Positions 1-6,101 of a stretch of 10,179 bases of DNA are shown one piece after another. The notes under the pieces were generated by a model. It made no database searches. It was not told the origin of the DNA and was given only the letters and a program-made list of their open reading frames with translations. Position 1 is the stretch's first letter. Each line of letters begins with the position of its first letter. Source of the DNA: Tissierella_B sp964485455 (lineage in GTDB: Bacteria; Bacillota; Clostridia; Tissierellales; Tissierellaceae); assembly GCA_964485455.1 (NCBI GenBank), contig CAZAJU010000076.1, forward strand, positions 1 to 10,179, written 5' to 3'. The position numbers were made by a program, and so were the translations under genes.

Positions 1-16
1 TGATGTTAACCTTTAA

Positions 17-56
17 CAATAGGATAAATGTCTAATCATTTATCCTATTGCTTTTT
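17..56 (+). terminator. Rho-independent terminator of a gene upstream of the window
   Basis: A perfect 14-bp inverted repeat (arms 17-30 and 37-50) encloses a 6-nt loop and is followed at once by CTTTTTATT. This is a classical intrinsic terminator for plus-strand transcription entering from the left. The gene it serves lies outside the window. It separates that gene from the repeat array and the feo operon. Confidence 0.85.
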
Positions 57-59
57 ATT

Positions 60-366
60 CGAATAGGAAAGTTCTACCTTGAATTTTATATAAATAGAAC
101 TATCTGCCAATGAGTAACTAGAAAAGCTACACCTAACGCATTGTTAGAAGCTTTTCTTATTACGAATAGGAAAGTTCTACCCTGAATCCTATATAAATAG
201 AACTTTCTGTCAATGAGTAACAAGAAAAGCTACATCTAACGCTTCTTTAGAAGCTTTTCTTATTACGAATAGGAAAGTTCTACCTTGAATCTTATATAAA
301 TAGAACTTTCTGTCAATGAGTAACAAGAAAAGCTACATCTAACGCTTCTTTAGAAGCTTTTCTTAT
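60..366. repeat. Three tandem 103-bp units, each with two hairpins
   Basis: Units start at 60, 163 and 266, an exact 103-bp period; the third ends near 366. By eye, units 2 and 3 differ at about two positions and unit 1 differs from them at about ten. Each unit has hairpin A, with 10-bp arms (67-76/95-104, 170-179/198-207, 273-282/301-310; one mismatch in unit 1) and an 18-nt loop. Each also has hairpin B (114-128/149-163, 217-231/252-266, 325-334/355-364), with AGAAAAGCT-type arms, a small apical stem and a TTTTCTT 3' flank that looks terminator-like. In units 1 and 2 the foot of hairpin B runs one base into the next unit. There is no open reading frame and no good internal promoter. I match it to no RNA or repeat family I know. 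It lies upstream of the mapped feo promoter, so it is probably not in the feo leader. It could be an array of structured RNAs, tandem terminators or a DNA-level repeat. Confidence 0.9.
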
Positions 367-404
367 AAATTTAGTAGAATATCTTGAAAATTTAAAATTT
401 ACTA

Positions 405-433
405 TTGCATTAATTACATAATCATATTATCAT
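405..433 (+). promoter_or_regulatory. Probable sigma-A promoter of the feo operon
   Basis: TTGCAT (405-410) and TATCAT (428-433) are separated by exactly 17 nt, with A/T-rich DNA just upstream. Transcription would start near 440, inside the Fur box at 439-453. That is the expected geometry for iron-dependent repression of feoA. No other gene-sized feature lies between the repeats (ending near 366) and feoA. Confidence 0.6.
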
Positions 434-438
434 ATAAA

Positions 439-453
439 TGATAATGGTTATCA
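439..453. promoter_or_regulatory. Fur box upstream of feoA
   Basis: The 15-mer TGATAATGGTTATCA is a 7-1-7 inverted repeat with one mismatch to the Bacillus-type Fur consensus TGATAATnATTATCA. It overlaps the predicted start point of the feo promoter and lies 31 bases before the feoA start codon. Fur-family relatives (PerR, Zur) bind similar sites, but the iron-transport operon makes Fur the likely ligand. Confidence 0.8.
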
Positions 454-484
454 ATTATATGATTCTAAATATGGAGGCTACATA

Positions 485-709
485 ATGGAAGATAAAGCTA
501 TGATTTTTTTTCAACCAAATGAATTTGGTAGAATTAAAGAAATAAGTGGTTGTGAGGACGTTAAGAAAAGATTATATGAGCTTGGGTTAAGAAGGGGTGC
601 CAAAGTAAGAATTTTAAAAAACGATATTGGCCCTATAATTTTGAGCGTATCAGGCTTTAAAATGGCATTGGGAAGAGGTCTAGCTAGTAAGATAATTCTT
701 CACAATTAA
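485..709 (+). CDS. feoA: FeoA, small cytosolic SH3-like partner of the Fe(II) transporter FeoB
   Basis: This 74-residue protein has the usual length of a stand-alone FeoA. Its core has the FeoA pattern: an LYELGLRRGAKVRIL segment (about residues 31-45), then a GPIILSVSGFKMALGRGLASKI stretch in which Gly-Arg-Gly and the final Ala/Ile are typical of the family. FeoA is known as a small SH3-fold protein needed for full FeoB activity, probably by binding FeoB at the membrane. The ATG at 485 is preceded by GGAGG (473-477) at 7-nt spacing. The gene is first in the feoA-feoB-winged-helix operon and lies just below a Fur box. A further Fur box sits between its stop codon and feoB. Nothing about the protein looks unusual. 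The family call is secure; the exact mode of action is known only from other species. Confidence 0.95.
   Translation: MEDKAMIFFQPNEFGRIKEISGCEDVKKRLYELGLRRGAKVRILKNDIGPIILSVSGFKMALGRGLASKIILHN
668..696 (+). promoter_or_regulatory. Possible internal promoter for feoB within the end of feoA
   Basis: TTGGGA (668-673) and GATAAT (691-696) are 17 nt apart inside the 3' end of feoA. Transcription would begin near 703, upstream of the second Fur box (726-740), so Fur bound there could act as a roadblock. The elements also encode conserved FeoA residues, so the match may be chance. It is listed because it would explain why a second Fur site precedes feoB. Confidence 0.3.
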
Positions 710-725
710 TTTTTTTAGTGTTCAT

Positions 726-740
726 TGATAATGATTATCA
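726..740. promoter_or_regulatory. Second Fur box, between feoA and feoB
   Basis: TGATAATGATTATCA is a perfect 7-1-7 inverted repeat and equals the Bacillus-type Fur consensus. It lies in the 50-bp gap between feoA and feoB, 4 nt before the AAAGGA ribosome binding site of feoB. It is a better match than the site before feoA. Bound protein could block elongation from the feoA promoter, control an internal promoter, or stabilise binding at the first site through looping. Which of these applies cannot be read from the sequence. Confidence 0.85.
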
Positions 741-759
741 GCAGAAAGGAAGTGAATAA

Positions 760-2748
760 ATGGGCACATTTGCATTAGTAGGGAATCCAAATAGCGGTAA
801 AACAACACTTTTTAATGCTCTAACAGGCTCAAATCAACACGTAGGAAATTGGCCTGGAGTTACAGTAGAGAAAAAAGAAGGACAGCTTAGATTCAATGGT
901 AAAACATACAACATAGTTGATTTACCTGGAACATATAGCTTAGGTGCTTATTCTGAGGATGAGGTTGTAGCGAGGGATTTTATTATAAAAGGAAACCCGG
1001 ATGTGGTAATAAATGTTGTTGATGCAACAAATATTGAAAGAAACCTATATCTAACAACCCAACTTATGGAAATGGGTACTAAGGTAATCATAGCTTTAAA
1101 TATGATGGATGAAGCAAAAGTTAAAAATATAGATATTGACCTTGAAAAGTTATCAAAGAACCTTGGAATACCTGTCATAGCTACAGTTGCTGCTAAGAAA
1201 AAGGGAATTGATGACCTAATAAAAAAAGCTGTTGAATATATGAATGAAGAAAAATATAGCTATAATCTAATAAGCTATGGAGAAAACATAGACAGTGAAA
1301 TTTCTCATATTAAAGATCTTTTAGAGAATTCTAATAATGAATATCCAAGCAACTGGATTGCCATAAAGGCCTTAGAGGGAGATAAAGAGGTTCTTAATAA
1401 AATTAAAGATAATAAGTACGTAAATGAGCGTCTAACCTCACTGGGAGACAAGGCTTCAGATTATCAACTGGAAATAGTAGATAGAAGATATGATTTTATT
1501 GGAAATGTTATTCATAAAGCAGTCAAAACTCCAAATGAAATTGTAGAAACCTTAACTGATAAAATTGACAAAATAGTTACCAATAAATTTTTAGGAATTC
1601 CTATATTTGCACTTATAATGTTAATTTCCTTTCAGCTTACCTTCGTAGTAGGCTCTGATTTTTTAGGAGGTTATATAGAAGGCTGGATAGAAGTATTTGG
1701 AGAATGGTTAGCTACCACATTGACATCCTTAAATGCACCAGCTTGGCTTATCTCCTTTTTAATTGAAGGTGTAGTTGGCGGTGTTGGAGCTGTAGTAGTC
1801 TTTGTACCTCTTATTGCTGTGTTGTACTTATTCCTTGGAGTATTAGAAGATACAGGCTATATGGCAAGGGCAGCATATGTTATGGATGGACTGATGAGAG
1901 CACTAGGACTCCATGGCAAGACCTTTATTTCCATGATAGTGGGATTTGGCTGTAATGTCCCTGGAATAATGTCTACCCGGACATTGGAAAATAAAAAGGA
2001 CAGAATGATTGCTCTATTAATCAATCCATTTATGTCTTGTGGAGCAAGATTTCCAATTTATTTAGTTTTTATATCTGCATTCTTTCCGAATAACGGCGGA
2101 TTAGTTTTATTTTCAATATATGCACTTGGAATTATTGTAGCCCTTTTTATGGGGAAAATTTTTAGTAAGACCTTATTCAAAGGAGAATCCTCACACTTTA
2201 TAATGGAACTACCACCTTATAGACTTCCATCCTTTAAAAGTGTGATTAGGGACATGTGGGACAAGGTTTGGGATTTCTTACAAAGGGCAGGAACTATAAT
2301 ATTTATTGTGGTTACAGTATTATGGATATTATCTATATTCCCATTAGGAGTTGAACCATATAGTCAAGAAAGCTTGCTTGGAAGAATAGGAACCATAATT
2401 GCTCCTATTTTCGGACCTGCAGGCTTTGGTACTTGGCAGGCTTCTGTAAGCTTATTTGCAGGAATAGCAGCTAAGGAAGCAGTTGTGGCAGTTCTTGGAA
2501 TGGTATATACTGGTGTAAGCGAAGGAAGTGAGCTCATTACAGCTGTACAACAGGTATTTACACCACTTACTGCAATATCTTTTATGGTTATGACTCTTCT
2601 TTATACACCATGTGTAGCAACACTTGCTACGGTAAAGAAAGAGACCAACTCCATTATGTGGACTGCATTTATGACCGTATACCCATTTATAATAGGATGG
2701 ATTGGGGCTGTGGTAGTATATCAAACAGGAAGTCTTTTAGGTTTTTAG
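760..2748 (+). CDS. feoB: FeoB, GTPase-coupled ferrous iron permease
   Basis: FeoB imports Fe(II) across the cytoplasmic membrane. This 662-residue protein has a complete N-terminal G domain: G1 GNPNSGKT (8-15), G2 threonine in PGVTVE (T35), G3 DLPG (54-57), G4 NMMD (114-117) and a G5-like segment near 142-150. A helical regulatory domain follows to about residue 270. The membrane part starts near residue 277 and has both Gate regions, with conserved cysteines in GFGCNVPG (395-402), SCGAR (C427) and TPCVATLA (C618). The length fits the shorter clostridial FeoB proteins that lack the extra C-terminal tail of E. coli FeoB. The ATG at 760 follows AAAGGAAGTG. It is preceded by a perfect Fur box and followed 10 nt later by the FeoC-like gene, so it is expected to be iron-repressed. 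No key residue is missing. Confidence 0.98.
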   Translation: MGTFALVGNPNSGKTTLFNALTGSNQHVGNWPGVTVEKKEGQLRFNGKTYNIVDLPGTYSLGAYSEDEVVARDFIIKGNPDVVINVVDATNIERNLYLTTQLMEMGTKVIIALNMMDEAKVKNIDIDLEKLSKNLGIPVIATVAAKKKGIDDLIKKAVEYMNEEKYSYNLISYGENIDSEISHIKDLLENSNNEYPSNWIAIKALEGDKEVLNKIKDNKYVNERLTSLGDKASDYQLEIVDRRYDFIGNVIHKAVKTPNEIVETLTDKIDKIVTNKFLGIPIFALIMLISFQLTFVVGSDFLGGYIEGWIEVFGEWLATTLTSLNAPAWLISFLIEGVVGGVGAVVVFVPLIAVLYLFLGVLEDTGYMARAAYVMDGLMRALGLHGKTFISMIVGFGCNVPGIMSTRTLENKKDRMIALLINPFMSCGARFPIYLVFISAFFPNNGGLVLFSIYALGIIVALFMGKIFSKTLFKGESSHFIMELPPYRLPSFKSVIRDMWDKVWDFLQRAGTIIFIVVTVLWILSIFPLGVEPYSQESLLGRIGTIIAPIFGPAGFGTWQASVSLFAGIAAKEAVVAVLGMVYTGVSEGSELITAVQQVFTPLTAISFMVMTLLYTPCVATLATVKKETNSIMWTAFMTVYPFIIGWIGAVVVYQTGSLLGF

Positions 2749-2758
2749 AGGTGATAAA

Positions 2759-3016
2759 ATGTTAAAAAATGTTTTAAACGAAGTCAATAATTCTAAGTTT
2801 TTTTCTAAAGCTTTAATTGGAAGGAATTTAAATATATCAGAAACAATGGTTGATGAGCTTATAAATCAGCTTGTAAGAATGGGATATTTATCAGAGGATA
2901 TTGGTTCCCCTACTTGTCAAAGTAAATGCGCAGGTTGCTCAATTTCTAATTGTAAAACCATCCCCATAAAGATGATTAGTATAACTGAAAAAGGTAAAAG
3001 GTTATTGAAACAGTAG
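2759..3016 (+). CDS. FeoC-like small winged-helix protein with a four-cysteine cluster
   Basis: An 85-residue protein follows feoB by 10 nt, with GAGGTG at 2748-2753 as ribosome binding site; it is clearly the third gene of the operon. Residues 1-48 read as a winged-helix/helix-turn-helix (NVLNEV..SKALIGRNLNISETMVDELINQLVRMGYL). A loop then carries C53-x3-C57-x2-C60-x4-C65, and the end (about 68-84) forms the second wing strand. FeoC proteins have the same plan of winged helix plus cysteines in the wing loop, and Klebsiella FeoC can bind a [4Fe-4S] cluster with CX4CX2CX8C spacing. Here the spacing is tighter. By inference this is an iron, oxygen or redox-responsive partner of FeoB or a regulator of feo. 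Sequence alone does not tell whether it binds DNA, FeoB or a protease. A terminator starts 27 nt after the stop. Confidence 0.8.
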   Translation: MLKNVLNEVNNSKFFSKALIGRNLNISETMVDELINQLVRMGYLSEDIGSPTCQSKCAGCSISNCKTIPIKMISITEKGKRLLKQ

Positions 3017-3042
3017 AGAAGGTTTTTATGTTTAAACTTTGC

Positions 3043-3084
3043 TACTAAAACCCCGTTTATTTGATGGGGTTTTAGTACTTTTTT
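3043..3084 (+). terminator. Rho-independent terminator of the feo operon
   Basis: A perfect 12-bp stem (3043-3054 with 3066-3077) containing a CCCC/GGGG core has an 11-nt loop and is followed by CTTTTTT. This is a strong plus-strand terminator, and it sets the 3' end of the three-gene feo unit. Confidence 0.93.
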
Positions 3085-3149
3085 GGGTATTAATAATGTC
3101 ATAATAATATTATAGGGTAGTAAAGTTAAAGTAAAGGAGGGATTAATTT

Positions 3150-3569
3150 ATGATGTTCCCAAGATTAAATGTAGGTATGTCAAAGGTTATTCAAAAGAAA
3201 ATTACCGAGGATGATACTGCTATAAATTTTGGAAGTGGTGCCATAAAGGATTTATTAGCTACTCCAGTATTAGCGGCTCTTATGATTGAGGCTGCTGTTA
3301 ATTTAGTGGATCCACTACTACCTGAAAACTATATAACAGTAGGTAAAATTCTAAATATTGATCATCTACATGCTACTACTCAAGGAATGATTGTTACAAT
3401 AAATGCTACTATAAAGGAAATTCATGGTACAAAGGTTGTCTTTAACATTGCAGCTTTTGATGAACTAGGGGAGATTGGTATTGGACATCATGAAAGATAT
3501 ATTGTGAATAATGACCTTCTAAATCATAGAGTAGAGAAGAGAACTGAAATCCTCCGGCCACAACCATAA
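3150..3569 (+). CDS. Hotdog-fold thioesterase of the fluoroacetyl-CoA thioesterase (FlK) type
   Basis: A 139-residue single-domain hotdog protein, which is normal length for the family. It would hydrolyse a small acyl-CoA in the cytosol. Family signatures in order are TEDDTAINFGSGAI (19-32), LATPVLAALMIEAA (36-49), VGKILNIDHLHATTQG (64-79) and DELGEIGIGHHERYIV. In Streptomyces FlK the catalytic residues are Thr42, Glu50 and His76. T38 and H72 here keep the same 34-residue spacing. The position matching Glu50 is I46, with a glutamate next door at 47, so the acid may be shifted by one. AAAGGAGG (3133-3140) supports the ATG at 3150; another ATG at 3153 is possible. The gene stands alone between two terminators, so context gives no substrate. 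Most bacterial members are not fluoroacetate enzymes, and I would not infer that function. Confidence 0.85.
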   Translation: MMFPRLNVGMSKVIQKKITEDDTAINFGSGAIKDLLATPVLAALMIEAAVNLVDPLLPENYITVGKILNIDHLHATTQGMIVTINATIKEIHGTKVVFNIAAFDELGEIGIGHHERYIVNNDLLNHRVEKRTEILRPQP

Positions 3570-3572
3570 AAA

Positions 3573-3638
3573 ATACTTCCAAAGAAGAAAATCTAATTAA
3601 TCAATAGTAGATTTTCTCCTTTGGAAGTATATTATTTT
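3573..3638 (+). terminator. Long hairpin terminator after the thioesterase gene
   Basis: A 23-nt stem (arms 3573-3595 and 3608-3630) has one A/C mismatch and a 12-nt loop, and is followed by the weak T-rich run ATTATTTTA. It starts 4 nt after the thioesterase stop codon. The stem is unusually long but the T-tract is poor, so termination may be partial, or the hairpin may mainly protect the mRNA 3' end. Confidence 0.75.
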
Positions 3639-3722
3639 ACGCCATCTTTTTCTTCTTAATGCACATAATAACTCGATGAGAATAAATTGTATTATGTATA
3701 TATTTAAGGAGGTGTTTTTTTT

Positions 3723-4784
3723 ATGGCTAAAGTTCGGAGGATCTTTCCTGGTGGCAACACCTCTCTAGGATTCTTTAGTTATCATGACAATATCGTTGAT
3801 ATGGATAGAAATATGCTTTATATACTAAAGGGAATGCCTGGTGGAGGAAAGTCCTCACTTATGAGAGAAATTGGAGATAATGCAGCTAAGAAGGGATTCA
3901 ATGTGGAATTCCACCACTGTCCTTCAGATCCTCAATCGATTGATGGTGTAGTGATAGTTGAGCAGAAAATAGCTCTAGTTGACGGAACGGCTCCCCATAT
4001 TATCGATCCTATATACCCAGGCTTAATCGACACTATAATTGACCTAGGGAAATATGTAGATAGGGGGATTCTAGGGCTATATAAAGAGGAGATTTTATCA
4101 GCCAAATCAAGGAATAAACAATCATATAGAAGAGCGTTTAACTACTTTAAAGCTAGCCGATTTATATATGATGAAATTGAAGCATCAAATAAAGAGAATA
4201 TGGATTTTAATGGAGTTAATAAGCTAACTAAGACAGCTATTGAACGGATATTTTCAAAGGATATTACCAATAGTAATATCGATGGGTTTAAAGAGAGGCA
4301 TCTATTTAGCGCTGCGTATACTCCTGAAGGATTAGTTGATTATACTTCTACAATAATCGATGGAGTAAAGGATAGGTATTTTTTAAATGGTAATGTGGGT
4401 ACGGGAAAAACTACATTTTTAAAAAGAATAGCTGAAGAGGCAAGGATTAGAAATTTTCATACTGAACTCTTTCATAATCCAATGATTCCCCATAAGCTAG
4501 ACAGCTTAATAATCAAGGAATTGAATACTATCATATCAACTACTAAGGAAACTAAGAACTACATTTTTACAACTATAGACTTAGATGAATACTTTGATTC
4601 TGAAAATTTAGCTTATGAGGATTTAATCCAATATAATAGCCTTATAGAAAAGGGAGTAGAGAGCTTAAAGGGTGCCAAAGAGAACCATGGCATATTGGAA
4701 GCTATATATAAAAAAAGTATTGATTATAGAGGAGTTACTAAAGAAAAAGATGCTTTGTGGGAAGAAATAATGGAAAAGAACTGA
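3723..4784 (+). CDS. Tandem two-P-loop ATPase of unknown function (PRK06851-like)
   Basis: A 353-residue soluble protein with two nucleotide-binding halves. Walker A motifs are GMPGGGKS (37-44) and GNVGTGKT (223-230). Each is followed 30 residues later by a matching block: FHHCPSDPQSIDGVVI (63-78) and LFHNPMIPHKLDSLII (249-264). This shows the protein arose by internal duplication. The first half continues with a Walker-B-like IALVDGTAPHIIDP (83-96) that the second half lacks. From memory, this architecture matches a family of Bacillota ATPases labelled PRK06851, which has no established role; I name it with moderate confidence. AAGGAGGTG (3706-3714) is a near-perfect ribosome binding site for the ATG at 3723. 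CATAATA at 3664-3670 resembles a forespore sigma-factor -10 element, but I see no good -35, so no promoter is called. Its last codons form part of the shared terminator at 4774-4811. Confidence 0.8.
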   Translation: MAKVRRIFPGGNTSLGFFSYHDNIVDMDRNMLYILKGMPGGGKSSLMREIGDNAAKKGFNVEFHHCPSDPQSIDGVVIVEQKIALVDGTAPHIIDPIYPGLIDTIIDLGKYVDRGILGLYKEEILSAKSRNKQSYRRAFNYFKASRFIYDEIEASNKENMDFNGVNKLTKTAIERIFSKDITNSNIDGFKERHLFSAAYTPEGLVDYTSTIIDGVKDRYFLNGNVGTGKTTFLKRIAEEARIRNFHTELFHNPMIPHKLDSLIIKELNTIISTTKETKNYIFTTIDLDEYFDSENLAYEDLIQYNSLIEKGVESLKGAKENHGILEAIYKKSIDYRGVTKEKDALWEEIMEKN

Positions 4785-4811
4785 AGGTTTTATTTTGCCT
4801 TCAGTTCTTTT
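4774..4811. terminator. Bidirectional terminator shared by convergent ATPase and AlaX genes
   Basis: A perfect 14-bp inverted repeat (4774-4787 with 4798-4811) has a 10-nt loop. Its outer pairs are A/T, so an A-run precedes and a T-run ends the hairpin on both strands. The ATPase stop codon (4782-4784) lies inside the stem, and the reverse-strand stop (4790-4792) lies in the loop. Confidence 0.88.
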
Positions 4812-5995
4812 AATATTTCTTCAAGGAATAGATCCATAATTTGTATTAATTCATCACAGGTTGTTCCACCTTGAACCGTATGTGTATTTCCTCCACCTTT
4901 AATTGAATGTTTTTCTGCAATGGTTTTATATATTTTCTGAAGGTTAATTTCTATATCTTTTGTAATACTAACATAGAACTGGGACGAATCTCCATTACAG
5001 AGTCCATGAATTTGAACTATATTATCTAGAGAATTTAAATATCCAGCAATAAAAGAAAGCTCTTTAAAATCCATCTCATCATGTTCAATACAAATAAATC
5101 TAATTCCTTCCATTATTTGTGCTTCTTTAAGGAAGGCATCTCCCTTTGCTCTATTTAAAGATTCTCTTAAAATTCGATTGTTCTTTTCGAGACTATCTTT
5201 CTCTTCATATAGTTTTTCTACCTTGAGTAATACATCCTTGTCTTTTGTAGAAAATAGGAGGGATATATCCTTAATATATTTATTCTTCCAAATATAATCC
5301 TTAAGAGCTCTATTTCCGCTGATGAATTGTACTCTGACATTACCTTTTCTATGTTCCCATTTTAATATTTTTAGAATTCCCAACTCTCCTGTGTTCTTTA
5401 AATGAGTTCCTCCGCAAGGGTTATAATCAAAACCTTCTATTTCAACTATTCTAATATTGGATTTTACAGAAGGAAGTTTACTTAAATCCATAGTTTCTAA
5501 TTGTTTGTCATTTACATAATAGGATTTAATATTGAAATTGGATTGAATTATCTTATTAGCTAATAATTCTACTTTTTCAACATCTTCATTGGTTAATTCA
5601 GGGATAGTAATATCTACATAACTATATTCTTCACCTACATTAAAGCCAACGGTTTTTCCATTAAAAAGCTTATAAAAAACTGCAGAGAGAAGATGTTGAC
5701 CTGTGTGTTGCTGCATTATATCCATTCTTCTGTCCCAATTGATGTTTAGCTTTACCTTATTTCCGCTAACATTTTTAGGAATCACATGAACTATATCATC
5801 TTTATCCTCATATACTTCCATTACTTCTATATCGTTAATAAAACCCTTGTCTCCAGGCTGTCCTCCTGATAGGTGAGGGTAGAATATGGTTCTGTCTAAT
5901 TTTATATAAAATTTATCATCTAAATATCTTTTTTCCATTACATTTGCTTCTAATTCTTTTAAATAGGGGCTGTCCCTATAAACTTTTATGGTCAT
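4790..5995 (-). CDS. alaX: AlaX-L-type alanyl-tRNA editing hydrolase with DHHA1 domain
   Basis: A stand-alone homologue of the AlaRS editing domain that hydrolyses Ser-tRNA(Ala) or Gly-tRNA(Ala) in the cytosol. Numbered from the chosen start, it has the HLSGGQPGDKG segment (41-51) and the zinc-site motifs HTGQH (H97, H101) and CGGTH (C194, H198). A coiled segment follows, then a DHHA1 domain with GGGNTHTVQGG (367-377), giving 401 residues. The AlaRS aminoacylation core is absent, so it is not AlaRS. An upstream in-frame ATG at 6026-6028 would add 11 residues. I prefer 5993-5995, because AAAGGTGG (reverse strand, 6003-6010) lies 7 nt before it and the longer start would have that site inside the gene. 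It diverges from comEC and converges on the ATPase gene, so it is probably a single-gene unit. Confidence 0.94.
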   Translation of the reverse strand: MTIKVYRDSPYLKELEANVMEKRYLDDKFYIKLDRTIFYPHLSGGQPGDKGFINDIEVMEVYEDKDDIVHVIPKNVSGNKVKLNINWDRRMDIMQQHTGQHLLSAVFYKLFNGKTVGFNVGEEYSYVDITIPELTNEDVEKVELLANKIIQSNFNIKSYYVNDKQLETMDLSKLPSVKSNIRIVEIEGFDYNPCGGTHLKNTGELGILKILKWEHRKGNVRVQFISGNRALKDYIWKNKYIKDISLLFSTKDKDVLLKVEKLYEEKDSLEKNNRILRESLNRAKGDAFLKEAQIMEGIRFICIEHDEMDFKELSFIAGYLNSLDNIVQIHGLCNGDSSQFYVSITKDIEINLQKIYKTIAEKHSIKGGGNTHTVQGGTTCDELIQIMDLFLEEILKELKAK

Positions 5996-6035
5996 ATTAT
6001 TACCACCTTTTTGTATCAATATTTTCAAGGCAATA

Positions 6036-6044
6036 TGGTATAAT
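6036..6044 (+). promoter_or_regulatory. Extended -10 promoter for comEC-holA
   Basis: TGGTATAAT is a perfect extended -10 (TGn plus TATAAT at 6039-6044). No good -35 lies 16-18 nt upstream, which extended -10 promoters can tolerate. Transcription would start near 6051, about 50 nt before the comEC start. Confidence 0.55.
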
Positions 6045-6061
6045 TAAACTATCCATACCTA

Positions 6062-6089
6062 ATTATATAGCAATAAGCCAAAAATACAA
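6062..6089 (-). promoter_or_regulatory. Probable promoter of the AlaX gene
   Basis: On the reverse strand TTGTAT (6084-6089) and TATAAT (6062-6067) are 16 nt apart. This gives a start near 6055 and a leader of about 60 nt to the start at 5995. The element overlaps the comEC ribosome binding site and faces the comEC promoter, so the two transcription units start almost face to face. Confidence 0.45.
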
Positions 6090-6101
6090 AGGGAGAAATT
6101 T

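Noticed and set aside
60..366. Type III toxin-antitoxin RNA (tandem-repeat antitoxin such as ToxI)
   Set aside because: Those repeats are about 35-50 nt, with a toxin gene directly downstream. Here units are 103 nt and the next gene is feoA.
60..366. CRISPR array
   Set aside because: Units are contiguous, near-identical 103-bp repeats without unique spacers, and no cas genes are present.
60..366. Tandem riboswitch for the feo operon
   Set aside because: I could match the conserved bases to no riboswitch class I know, and the feo promoter lies downstream of the array, so the array would not be in the feo mRNA from that promoter.
948..1178. Reverse-strand 76-codon frame inside feoB, and similar reverse frames at 2452-2724, 2917-3102, 6321-6503 and 9974-10168
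   Set aside because: They lie wholly or mostly over well-supported genes, encode no recognisable domain and lack convincing ribosome binding sites.
5996..6028. Eleven-residue N-terminal extension of the AlaX protein
   Set aside because: The AAAGGTGG ribosome binding site falls inside this extension and is ideally placed for the internal ATG at 5993-5995.
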